Shown here one piece after another: positions 18,372-25,955 of a stretch of DNA of 64,000 bases. The notes under the pieces were generated by a model that saw only the letters and a list, made by a program, of their open reading frames with translations, was not told where the DNA came from and searched no databases. The position numbers and the translations under genes were made by a program. Source of the stretch: DASZFV01 sp035549075 (lineage in GTDB: Bacteria > Myxococcota_A > Polyangia > Fen-1088); NCBI GenBank assembly GCA_035549075.1, contig DASZRT010000030.1:36953-100952 (forward strand). Direction: 5' to 3'. Positions within the stretch are counted from its first letter, which is position 1. Each line of letters starts with the position of its first letter.

Positions 18372-19292
18372 TCATCGATGGTTGCGTTCCGCCGGTTTCT
18401 TTTGTGCCCTCCTTGTGCCCCGAGCGTGAGCTTCGGGCGCCTTCGAAGCATGAGCAGAGTCGGCTCGTTTCGCGGACTTCGCTCGTCGGGTCTTCGTTGT
18501 CTTGACGCGATCGGGGGTGGGATTCCCGGCGCCGTCCGTGCCCGACGTCGCTGCCGTCGTCGACGAGTCCAGCTCGATTCCGAAGAGCGAGGACAGATCG
18601 GCGCCCTTGATCACCTTGCGCCCCTTGGTGCCGGCAGCGAGACGCGGGACCGCTTCGGCGGCGCCTCCGACGAGCTCCGAATGATCGACGCCGCGAAGCT
18701 CGAACAGCAGCTCCGGCTTCTGTTCGAGGCGCACGCCGACGCCGTACAGCGCCGCCGCGACGTGCTTGCACATCCCGGCCCAGTCCGGGCACGAGCATTC
18801 GAACGAGATCTCTTTCGGCGTAGGGAACAAGCCCCCCGACTTGCGAGTGACCAGCTCCATGACTTGCGTGGGGACCTTGCCGCGAAGCAAGTCGACCAGC
18901 GAATCGATCTGCTTCGTACACTCCGAAGCGATCTGGGTCCAGAGCTTTGACGGCAACGAGTTGATCTTCACGTCGACCTCGTAGGTCGACGTTCCGCTCA
19001 CAAGCGCCGCGATGCTGCCGACGCCGATCCGTAGGTCGATGACCGCGCCGTGCCGGACGTAGCTCCTCCCACGAGGAAGACGATTCTCGTAGTCGCGGTA
19101 TGACTCGAGGTTGTCGCACCAAGCCTTGCCCCAGAAGGTGCGAACCAACTTGTTCCCCTCGATCGGACCGACGGGCGTGAGGCTCCGCTTCTGCTTGCGT
19201 GCGATCTTGTCCGCGGCGGCGCGAGCGCGTGCGCGGCGCGTCTGCACTGACACGTACTCGGGGAATTCGAAGCCGCCAGCGTACCAAGCCAT
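18372..19292 (-). CDS. SWIM zinc-finger protein, SNF2 partner
   Basis: The protein has 306 residues. It opens with MAWYAGGFEFPEYVSVQTRR. The SWIM motif is FECSCPDWAGMCKHVAAALY (CxC...CxH), near residue 180. The C-terminal 100 residues are a basic Ala/Lys/Arg tail that may bind DNA. SWIM proteins bind DNA or proteins, and the SWIM plus SNF2-helicase pair recurs in many bacteria. The start lies 17 nt after the SNF2 stop, so they are cotranscribed. The last codons overlap the arm-type repeat at 18400, so the tail may come from attachment-site DNA. Confidence 0.88.
   Translation of the reverse strand: MAWYAGGFEFPEYVSVQTRRARARAAADKIARKQKRSLTPVGPIEGNKLVRTFWGKAWCDNLESYRDYENRLPRGRSYVRHGAVIDLRIGVGSIAALVSGTSTYEVDVKINSLPSKLWTQIASECTKQIDSLVDLLRGKVPTQVMELVTRKSGGLFPTPKEISFECSCPDWAGMCKHVAAALYGVGVRLEQKPELLFELRGVDHSELVGGAAEAVPRLAAGTKGRKVIKGADLSSLFGIELDSSTTAATSGTDGAGNPTPDRVKTTKTRRAKSAKRADSAHASKAPEAHARGTRRAQKKPAERNHR
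18400..18423 (+). repeat. Left arm-type repeat of element B
   Basis: A 24-bp direct repeat of 23292-23315, made of two TTGTGCCC units 11 bp apart, 43 bp from the att1 core. Size and spacing resemble tyrosine-integrase arm sites. It also encodes part of the SWIM protein tail. Confidence 0.6.
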
Positions 19293-19309
19293 GTCGTCGT
19301 CTCCCGGTG

Positions 19310-22051
19310 TCAGGATTCTGCGAGCGCGGTTCGGATGTCAATCGCCACCAAGCGCAAGAGCTGCTCGTCGTCGAGCTCAGTCAGCTTCACCTCGTCGGTC
19401 CCTTCGAGGATCTGTCGTGCCATGTCCTGCTTGGACTCGATCAGCGCGTCGATCTTTTCCTCCACGGTGCCTCGGCAGACGAACTTGTGGACCACGACGC
19501 CGTTCTTCTGGCCGATTCGATACGCGCGATCCGTCGCTTGGCTCTCCACGGCGGGGTTCCACCAGCGATCGAAGTGAATGACATGACGGGCGGCGGTCAG
19601 ATTGAGGCCCGTGCCGCCGGCCTTCAGCGACAGGACGAAAAAGGGGGGACCGTCCTCGCGCTGAAACTGCTCCACTAGGCCCATTCGTCGCTTGACCTCG
19701 GTTTCACCGGAAAGCACGAGGCCCGGTCGTCCGAAGACCCCCGCCAGAAACTCGGCCAGCGGGCGAGTCAGCTCACGAAACTGGGTGAACACCAGGGCCT
19801 TCTCTTGCCGTGCGGCGATCTCGTCGGCGAGCTCGTTGAGCCGAGCGAACTTGCCGCTCTCTTCGGGCGCGTACGAGCCGTCACCCAGCCAATGCGACGG
19901 GTGATTGCAGATCTGTTTGAGGCGCATCAGCGACGCGAGCACCGCGCCGCGACGCTTCATGCCGTCGCTCGTGGCCAGCTTCTCCCGGAGCTCGTCCACC
20001 GCTTGTTGATAGAGAGCGACCTGCTTCTTCGTGAGGCCACAAAACGCGCGCACTTCGGTCTTGTCCGGCAGGTCGGCGATCACGCGCTTGTCGCTCTTGA
20101 GCCGTCGGAGGATGTACGGCCGGACCAGCTCGCGGAGCGGGCCGTAACCGCCGTGCGGGCGCTTCTCGGCCGCCCTCACGAATCGGCTGAACGCCTTGGC
20201 GCTGCCGAGCAGGCCCGGAGACGTAAAGTCGAACAGTGACCACAGATCCCCCAGGCGGTTCTCGACGGGCGTTCCGGTGAGCGCCAGTCGAAAGCGCGCG
20301 CGCAACGCCTTTACCGCGCGCGTCTGCTTCGCGCCCGAATTCTTGATCGCTTGAGCCTCGTCGAGAACGACGACGTTCCATGATCGCGACGTCAGCGCGG
20401 CGACCCGCTGCAAAGTCCCATAGGTCGTGATGACGACGTCCCGATCGGAGAACGTCTCCGAAGTCAGCGAAGCAACCTCAGTCCCCGGCAACTCGGAAGG
20501 ATGCGCGACGAGCATGCGCAGGCTCGGAGCGAAGCGCGCGAGCTCGGCGCGCCAGTTCGCGATCAGTGATGCGGGCACGACGAGCAAGCTGGGCAAGTTC
20601 GGCTCGCTCGGCCCGTCGGCCTTCTTCTTCAGCAGCGCCAGCAACGCGATGACCTGAATGGTCTTGCCCAGACCCATGTCGTCCGCGAGGCAGCCTCCCA
20701 GCCCCAAGCTCCGAAGCCACCACAGCCAACGGAGCCCGACCTTCTGATACGGACGCAGCTCAGCATGCAGCAACGGCCCCGGATCGACGTCGGCCAGTCC
20801 CTCCGGACTTCGAAGCCCCGCCAAGGCATTCGCCAGCGATTTGCCCGCGACCACCTTCGACCAGTCCGCGACGCCAGTCGCTGGCGTGTCGCCGCTCGTC
20901 TCTCCGATCTGAGCCCCGGCGAGCAGCCGCAAACCTTCGACGATCGTCAAACCACTGCTGGCGTGAGCTGCTTCGAACGTGGACCAGCGATCGAGCACCT
21001 GGCGCAGCCGTTCCCGATCGACCTCGACCCACCGGCCGCGCACCAGCGCCAAACCATCGGTGCCGTCGAGGATCGCGCGCAGCTCGCGGTTGGTGAGCGC
21101 CTCACCTTCGAGCATCACGTCGACGGAGAAGTCGAGGATCGCGTCAGCGCCGACGCCCTTGCCGGGGGCTTTCCCCACCGTCACTTGCACCTCGGGGCGC
21201 GGCGGTCGCTTCGCGCGCCAGGCCGCGGGCATGCGCACGAGCACCCCGGCGGCCTCGATGACGGGGACTTCGGCGAGAAACCGATGCGCCTCCGCGGGCG
21301 TCCAGGCGAGCGTTTCGAACACGGCCCCGCCGTCGACGAGATCCTTCGCGACGGAGCTCGTCCGCGCGGCGCGCTGTACCGGCTCGAGCAAGGCCAACAG
21401 CGCCGACTTGTTGCGGGCGCCGGCGTATTCGCACAGCGCTTGGGCCAACGGCAGATGCTGAGCCTTCGCACGATCCGAGAGGCGGGTCGTGTAGGTCGCG
21501 ACGAACGCGAAGGGCGCGGCTGGATCGTTCTTGTTTTCGGCGAGATGGAAGCACACGCGGCCGACCACGCTCCACGCCGGGCTCGCCTGCCGCAGGAAGG
21601 CCTCGACCGTGCCGGCCCACGCCGAGAGGTCATCACGAACGGCTGCGGCCATCCGCGCGCACAGGTCCCTGAGCGCTGCCGGCGTCAGATACTCGCCGCC
21701 CCTCATCGGCGGGGCCGAGGCGGCCAGCGCCTCCAGCTCGTCCGGCGGCACCTCGACCTCGACCTTCTCTCGAAGCGCCTCGAGCTCCTCGGTGGCGCAC
21801 AGTCGCACCACGAACGCCCGGCCCACGTCGCGCCAGAAGCTCAGCGCTGCGGGCAGAACGGTCTCCGGCTGTGAGGCGCCCAACCGGAACACGCCATGAC
21901 CGTCTCCGCGCTCGAAGTGCTTCGCGATGTCTCCGAACAGCGGCACGACCTCGGCGTCCTGTCGCATCTCGATGTGAAGGCGCCCCTGTGGGGACAACGC
22001 CATCGACAACCCCTGGAACGGATCGCCTCCGTCGACTGCGGCCGGCTCCAT
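19310..22051 (-). CDS. SNF2-family DEAD/DEAH helicase/translocase
   Basis: The protein has 913 residues. The N-terminal half (about 1-430) looks like the bacterial SNF2-associated region. The C-terminal half is a full SNF2 motor: Walker A in ADDMGLGKTIQVIALLALL, DEAQ box in VVLDEAQAIKNSG, motif III LTGTPVENRLGDLW, motif V GGTGLNLTAARHVIHFDRWW, and motif VI QATDRAYRIGQKN. Such enzymes translocate on double-stranded DNA and remodel proteins or load nucleases. The gene starts 10 nt after the YhcG-type nuclease stop and is followed 17 nt later by SWIM. All motor motifs appear intact. Confidence 0.95.
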   Translation of the reverse strand: MEPAAVDGGDPFQGLSMALSPQGRLHIEMRQDAEVVPLFGDIAKHFERGDGHGVFRLGASQPETVLPAALSFWRDVGRAFVVRLCATEELEALREKVEVEVPPDELEALAASAPPMRGGEYLTPAALRDLCARMAAAVRDDLSAWAGTVEAFLRQASPAWSVVGRVCFHLAENKNDPAAPFAFVATYTTRLSDRAKAQHLPLAQALCEYAGARNKSALLALLEPVQRAARTSSVAKDLVDGGAVFETLAWTPAEAHRFLAEVPVIEAAGVLVRMPAAWRAKRPPRPEVQVTVGKAPGKGVGADAILDFSVDVMLEGEALTNRELRAILDGTDGLALVRGRWVEVDRERLRQVLDRWSTFEAAHASSGLTIVEGLRLLAGAQIGETSGDTPATGVADWSKVVAGKSLANALAGLRSPEGLADVDPGPLLHAELRPYQKVGLRWLWWLRSLGLGGCLADDMGLGKTIQVIALLALLKKKADGPSEPNLPSLLVVPASLIANWRAELARFAPSLRMLVAHPSELPGTEVASLTSETFSDRDVVITTYGTLQRVAALTSRSWNVVVLDEAQAIKNSGAKQTRAVKALRARFRLALTGTPVENRLGDLWSLFDFTSPGLLGSAKAFSRFVRAAEKRPHGGYGPLRELVRPYILRRLKSDKRVIADLPDKTEVRAFCGLTKKQVALYQQAVDELREKLATSDGMKRRGAVLASLMRLKQICNHPSHWLGDGSYAPEESGKFARLNELADEIAARQEKALVFTQFRELTRPLAEFLAGVFGRPGLVLSGETEVKRRMGLVEQFQREDGPPFFVLSLKAGGTGLNLTAARHVIHFDRWWNPAVESQATDRAYRIGQKNGVVVHKFVCRGTVEEKIDALIESKQDMARQILEGTDEVKLTELDDEQLLRLVAIDIRTALAES

Positions 22052-22061
22052 CAGCCGCCTT

Positions 22062-23225
22062 TCAGCGGTCCAACCCAGGCTTGGACCGGCTCCCGCGGCG
22101 CCTCTCGAGCTGCTTTCGCGTCTTCTCTATCGCCTGGACGAGCAATTGCTCATTGGGGAGGGCGGTCCGATATTCGGCGGCGAGGACCTTGTTCGGAAGT
22201 CCTTCGAGCGCGTACTTGGCCACCGCGTGATCCTTCTCGGCGCACAAGATGAGCCCGATCGGCGGGTTCTCGCCCGGGAGCGTCCAGTGTTCACGAGCGT
22301 AGTTGAGGTAGAGGTGCATCTGGCCCGCGTCGGCGTGCGTGAGCTTGTCGAGCTTGAGGTCGATGATGATCAGGCAGCGCAGCCTACGGTGGAAGAAGAG
22401 GAGATCGATCCGGTACCATTCGTCGCCGACTCGAAGCCGCCGCTGGCGACCCACGAACGTGAAGTCGCTCCCCAGCTCCAAGAGGAAGGCCTCGAGCTTC
22501 GTGATGAGCGCGGCTTCCAGATCGCTCTCGGAGTATTCGTCCTTGAGCGCGAGGAACTCGAGCAGGTACGGATCCTTGATCTCCTCTTCGGGCGTCAGCA
22601 CATCGCCAGGAGAGGCGACCGCACGGCGAAGCATCGCCGCCTTGTTCTTCGAAAGGATCGTGCGTTCGTAGAACTGGCTGCCGATCTGGCGATCGAGTTG
22701 CCGGATCGTCCAGCCACCTCGAAGCGCCTCCGTCTCGTAGAACCTCCTCGCCTCGGGATTGCGCACGGCGAGCAGCCGAACGTACTGCGACCAAGGCAGC
22801 GGCAGGTGGTTGGCGACCTCCGCCACGTCATCGTGTCTGGCCAATTGTCCAGACGGCGTCTGGACTTTCTTCGGTCGCTCCGCGACCGGCGATTCTCCAG
22901 ACGCTGTCTGGACTATCTCGCGGTACGCAAAATAGAAGGCGCGCATCTGAAACAGATTCGCGCGCCCGAATCCTCTGCCGAAGCGGGCCTGAAGGTCTCT
23001 TGAGAGCCGAAGGATGAGCTCGTCCCCGTAGCCGGCCTTCGCCGCCCCGCGCTGCTCCTGCTCGACGATACGGCGGCCGATGGCCCAATACGTCGCCGTC
23101 ATGATCGCATTCACGGACCGGACCGCCCCGCGACGAGCGGCATCGACCAGACCCACGACGTCGGCGAGCACGGGCCCGTAGTCGCCCGCTGGTGATCGAA
23201 CGAGACTCGTCTTCTTACGTCTCAC
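22062..23225 (-). CDS. YhcG/DUF1016-type PDDEXK nuclease
   Basis: The protein has 387 residues from a GTG at 23225 (VRRKKTSLVRSPAGDYGPVL). The longer reading to 23378 would translate the arm-repeat region, so I prefer the GTG. The N-terminal helical DUF1016 domain (AIMTATYWAIGRRIVEQEQ, RQIGSQFYERTI) is followed by a PD-(D/E)XK nuclease core with YRIDLLFF and IIIDLKLDKL (Asp...Asp-x-Lys), then GLILCAEKDHAVAKYALEG. These proteins occur in defence islands and are predicted DNases. It is the first gene of the three-gene operon, which suggests the nuclease is directed by the SNF2-SWIM pair. Confidence 0.92.
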   Translation of the reverse strand: MRRKKTSLVRSPAGDYGPVLADVVGLVDAARRGAVRSVNAIMTATYWAIGRRIVEQEQRGAAKAGYGDELILRLSRDLQARFGRGFGRANLFQMRAFYFAYREIVQTASGESPVAERPKKVQTPSGQLARHDDVAEVANHLPLPWSQYVRLLAVRNPEARRFYETEALRGGWTIRQLDRQIGSQFYERTILSKNKAAMLRRAVASPGDVLTPEEEIKDPYLLEFLALKDEYSESDLEAALITKLEAFLLELGSDFTFVGRQRRLRVGDEWYRIDLLFFHRRLRCLIIIDLKLDKLTHADAGQMHLYLNYAREHWTLPGENPPIGLILCAEKDHAVAKYALEGLPNKVLAAEYRTALPNEQLLVQAIEKTRKQLERRRGSRSKPGLDR

Positions 23226-23291
23226 GCCGCCAGAGAGTGCCGCGCACGTGTGCCATCGGCAAGTACCCGAACCAGTCGTGTCAGCCCGAAA

Positions 23292-23315
23292 TTTTGTGCC
23301 CTCCTTGTGCCCCGA
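23292..23315 (+). repeat. Right arm-type repeat of element B
   Basis: Identical over 24 bp and in the same orientation as 18400-18423, located 128 bp before the att2 core and upstream of the YhcG GTG start. Together with the left copy it gives an arm-core-arm arrangement in a reconstructed attP. Confidence 0.6.
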
Positions 23316-23443
23316 CTCTGCACCGAAGGGCGGAACCAGACGGGAGGGCGCGGGATCGAACGGGAGCGACTTGTCCAAACGATTCTGTGGGTTTGGTGGG
23401 TAAGTCCGCGTCGTCTCTCGTTTCTGTTCAGACCGATCGCAAA

Positions 23444-23466
23444 GGTTCGACTCCCGGCGCCTCCAC
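23444..23466 (+). repeat. Second attachment core (att2), copy of the tmRNA 3' end
   Basis: A 23-bp perfect copy of 18334-18356. The sequence before it does not resemble the rest of tmRNA, so this is an att remnant, not a second ssrA. It marks the junction between element B and the integrase-bearing element A. Confidence 0.85.
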
Positions 23467-23481
23467 TATCTTTTCACGTAC

Positions 23482-24587
23482 TTAGGCTAGGTTTTTGGCG
23501 CTGTCGCCCAGCTGTCGCCCAGGCAGCTTCTCGGAGATCCGGTCGAGCCCATCGAGCAGCTTGACCGCGTGACGAGGTACTTCCGGGCTGAGATGCGAGT
23601 ACCGATTCGTCATCTCGATCGTGGCGTGACCGAGTAGTTCCTGGACCGCCTTCATCGCCGCTCCTCGCATCACGAGATGAGAAGCGAACGTGTGACGGAG
23701 GACGTGCCAGCCGATCTCTCGGAGGCCCGACCTCTTGCACGCTCGCCAGAGCGGATGCTTGCACTCGTGCTTCGTGAACATCCGCCCTCCGCCGTGCAGA
23801 ACACGAGCGGACCTCGGAGGTGTCTCTCGGCCTTGAGAGCCGCGAGCACCTCGTCGCCGAGTGGCACCTCCCTCCCCTTCCCGCTCTTCGGCACGCCGAT
23901 CACGCCGCGAACGGCTGAGCGACGGACACGAAGGAGCCCCGCGACCAGGTCGATGTCCTGCCACTGCAGAGCGATGAGCTCGCCCTGACGGAGGCCGGTC
24001 TTCATGGCCGTGACGACCATGCAGCGCCAACCGGGGTCGACCGCCGCGAGGAGCCGTCCCGCTTCCTCGTAGCCGAGGAAGTCGAAGTCGGGACGCGGCA
24101 CCTTGAGCCATTCGATCTCGGGCACGGCTGCGATGAGCCCACGCTTCTTCGCCACGACGAGCAGGCGACGGAGCATGGTCAGGTGGTTGTTCACGCTCTT
24201 GGGCTTGAGCTTCGCCGTCTTCCGAGCAGCGTAGTCCCGGATCTCGGCGTACCCGATCTGATCCAGCCTGCGCCCTTGGAAGGCCGGCGTGAGGTGAGCG
24301 CGGAAGGCGGACTCTTTCGAGTCCATTTCGCTCGGCTTGTTCTTGGCTCGGCAGATGTCCATGAAGAGCGGCACGAACTCTTCGAACTTCGGGACCTCCT
24401 TCGTCTCGGCCGGCTTCACCGGCTCGCCGCGGAGGAGGCGCTCGATGTGCGCCCTCTCCGCGGCTTCCGCCGCCAGCTTCGTGTTAGGTAATGGCGTGCC
24501 TTCGATTCGCGGGCGGGTGCCGTCGGGCAGACGGATCCGCTTGCGATACCTCCAGCCGCCGCTTCTTCGGTCGCGGTATGCGGGCAT
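23482..24587 (-). pseudogene. Tyrosine-recombinase integrase, frameshifted
   Basis: The reading frame from ATG 24587 (good AGGAG site) encodes an N-terminal arm-binding domain, a SAM-like core-binding domain and half the catalytic domain, with the first Arg in TGLRQGELIAL and the Lys in SGKGREVPL. At about 23783-23790 a G-run appears one base short. The remaining catalytic part continues in another frame: RMFTKHECKH, HVLRHTFASHL (HxxR), LLGHATIEMTNRYSHL (His and Tyr nucleophile). Restoring one base gives a 368-residue enzyme. The shift could be a true mutation or a sequencing error in the homopolymer. The gene abuts att2, as expected for an ssrA integrase. Confidence 0.85.
23500..23521. repeat. 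11-bp tandem repeat beside att2, putative arm sites of element A
   Basis: GCTGTCGCCCA occurs twice in tandem, 33 bp from the att2 core, within the last codons of the integrase. The period (11 bp) and position match the TTGTGCCC pair of element B, but the sequence differs. This suggests a related integrase with a different arm specificity. Confidence 0.45.
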
Positions 24588-25159
24588 GTTGCTCCTGCTT
24601 TGCACCGCGCCGACTTGCACGAGGCCGACTCTCTGCCGCCACCCAACCTGTCCTGTTTCTCGACGCCGAGTGGCGTCCGCTGCGCATCGACTCGTGGCAG
24701 GACGCGATCGCCGACTTCTTCCTCGGGAAGGTCGAGGTCGTCGAGTACAGCCGCGACCGCATGATCACGGGCGTCGATCGGACCTTTCCGTTGCCCTCGG
24801 TCGTGCGCGTCCTCCGCCGCTTCAAGCGCGAGCGAATTCGCATTCGCTTCTCGCGTCTGAACATCTACGCGCGCGACGGATTCACCTGCCAGTATTGCGC
24901 GAGTCGCTTCGTGACCGAGGATCTGACCTTCGATCACGTCCTGCCCCGCTCGCGCGGCGGCGCGACGAGCTGGGAGAATATCGTCACTTGCTGCATCGCC
25001 TGCAACTCGGCGAAGGCCGACCGCACGCCCGAGGAGGCCCGCATGAAGCTTCGGCGTCGGCCCCGTCGGCCGACGTTCCTGCCGTCGATCACCGTGAGGA
25101 TGGGCGGCGATGTGCCGGCGGAATGGCGGCCGTACTGGAGCGGGGAGCTCCAGTCGTGA
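24578..25159 (+). CDS. HNH endonuclease domain protein
   Basis: This is a 193-residue reading from ATG 24578. The recognisable domain begins near TQPVLFLDAEWRPLRI and carries LNIYARDGFTCQYC, FDHVLPRSRGGATSWENIV and ACNSAKADRTP: the HNH His/Asn plus a four-Cys zinc knuckle. It ends RMGGDVPAEWRPYW. Homologues usually start just before TQPVL, and no start codon is present there, so the 5' end may have been replaced by the integrase junction. The first 24 residues (Cys/Arg-rich) look non-native. Its 5' end overlaps the integrase start on the other strand by 10 nt. Confidence 0.8.
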   Translation: MRACCSCFAPRRLARGRLSAATQPVLFLDAEWRPLRIDSWQDAIADFFLGKVEVVEYSRDRMITGVDRTFPLPSVVRVLRRFKRERIRIRFSRLNIYARDGFTCQYCASRFVTEDLTFDHVLPRSRGGATSWENIVTCCIACNSAKADRTPEEARMKLRRRPRRPTFLPSITVRMGGDVPAEWRPYWSGELQS

Positions 25160-25193
25160 GGCGACTGACGACGCGACCCGGACGAGCGCGCAC

Positions 25194-25212
25194 ATATCAT
25201 ATCTGATATACT
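25194..25212 (+). promoter_or_regulatory. hic promoter/operator
   Basis: Perfect arms ATATCA (25194-25199) and TGATAT (25204-25209) overlap a -10 TATACT (25207-25212). The GTG start of hicA is only 8 nt further, so the message would be leaderless or nearly so. HicB-type antitoxins with an HTH normally bind such operators. Confidence 0.6.
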
Positions 25213-25219
25213 GTGCCTC

Positions 25220-25382
25220 GTGACCTCGGCGGACATCATCCGCGCCCTCAAGCGCGATGGCTGGGCCGAGGCTCGAGTGAAAGACCAAGCCCGGCATCGT
25301 CACGGTTCCACACCCGAAGAAGGACATTCCCGTGGGGACCCTCGCGAGCATCGAGCGTCAAGCCGGAATCAAACTGAGGTAG
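25220..25382 (+). pseudogene. hicA: HicA toxin, inactivated by an internal deletion
   Basis: The first 21 codons (MTSADIIRALKRDGWAEARV and K) match HicA. The next recognisable part, KPGIVTVPHPKKDIPVGTL through GIKLR and a stop, is in another frame. Comparing with typical HicA proteins, about 26 bp are missing between VK and KPGIV, where the catalytic GSHHQF-type His segment should be. The mRNA-interferase toxin should therefore be inactive and truncated. The stop is 4 nt before hicB, so the original operon layout is preserved. Confidence 0.82.
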
Positions 25383-25386
25383 CCAC

Positions 25387-25818
25387 ATGCAGTACTCGGC
25401 TCTAGTGACGAAGGAAGGCAAGCAGACGCTGGCGGAGTTCCCCGATTGCCCGGGATGTCAGACGTTCGCTGATCCTGGCGAAGACATCGCCGAACGCGCC
25501 GAGGAGGCTCTCGCCGGATGGCTGGAAGCTCACCTCGCCTCTGGACAAGCGCCGCCCGAACCGAAGAAGCATCGATCGAAGGGTCGAGAACGCACGATCG
25601 ATGTCCCGGTTCCGGCGAAGCTGGCGGTCAAGCTGGCGCTCCGATGGGCACGCAAGCGAGCTGGCCTCACGCAGGCAGAGTTGGCGAAGCGTGCCGGACT
25701 GAGCCAGCCTGCCGTCGCGCGCTTGGAGGACCCGGACTACAACCCGACGCTCGACATGCTAGAGCGAGTCGCTACTGCGCTAGGTACACGCCTCGAGGTC
25801 GACCTGAAGGCAGCCTGA
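25387..25818 (+). CDS. hicB: HicB antitoxin with C-terminal XRE helix-turn-helix
   Basis: The 143-residue protein has an N-terminal HicB RNase-H-like fold (QYSALVTKEGKQTLAEFPDC, AEEALAGWLEAHLASG) and a C-terminal XRE DNA-binding domain (AGLTQAELAKRAGLSQPAVA, TLDMLERVATALGTRLEV). It normally binds HicA and represses the hic promoter. The frame is intact while the adjacent toxin is destroyed, so it is an orphan antitoxin now. Retention could be passive, or it could act as a regulator or as an anti-addiction factor against related HicA toxins. Confidence 0.92.
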   Translation: MQYSALVTKEGKQTLAEFPDCPGCQTFADPGEDIAERAEEALAGWLEAHLASGQAPPEPKKHRSKGRERTIDVPVPAKLAVKLALRWARKRAGLTQAELAKRAGLSQPAVARLEDPDYNPTLDMLERVATALGTRLEVDLKAA

Positions 25819-25955
25819 AGTCGCTGCCCACCACTTGCCCAACCAGAGTCACCCTTCCCAAGCTCGATCCAACCAAACCTCACGAAAGCTGCGGCAAGCG
25901 CGCGGGAGAGTCTTTCCCTCCAACTCGATCCGGACCGGCTTCATCGCCGGCGGAG
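25819..25955. other. Gap after hicB
   Basis: No gene, hairpin or third copy of the att core was seen here. The right boundary of element A is therefore not defined and lies somewhere between the hic module and the MYXO-CTERM gene at 26235. Confidence 0.4.

Larger units (their letters stand above)
18358..23466. mobile_element. ssrA-integrated element B, SWIM-SNF2-YhcG cargo, no integrase
   Basis: This 5.1-kb unit is delimited by the 23-bp att cores at 18334 and 23444. A 24-bp direct repeat near each end (18400 and 23292) consists of TTGTGCCC-type pairs spaced 11 bp apart. If circularised, these would flank the core as P and P' arm sites. The cargo is one three-gene minus-strand operon. No recombinase lies inside, so it would have needed an integrase in trans or has lost its own. 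Its base composition looks less extreme than the flanking core genes, though I could not compute this. Confidence 0.68.

Noticed and set aside
23401..23466. Possible second tmRNA or tRNA ending at 23466
   Set aside because: Only the last 23 bp match; no acceptor 5' strand, D arm or tag frame upstream. It is an att remnant.
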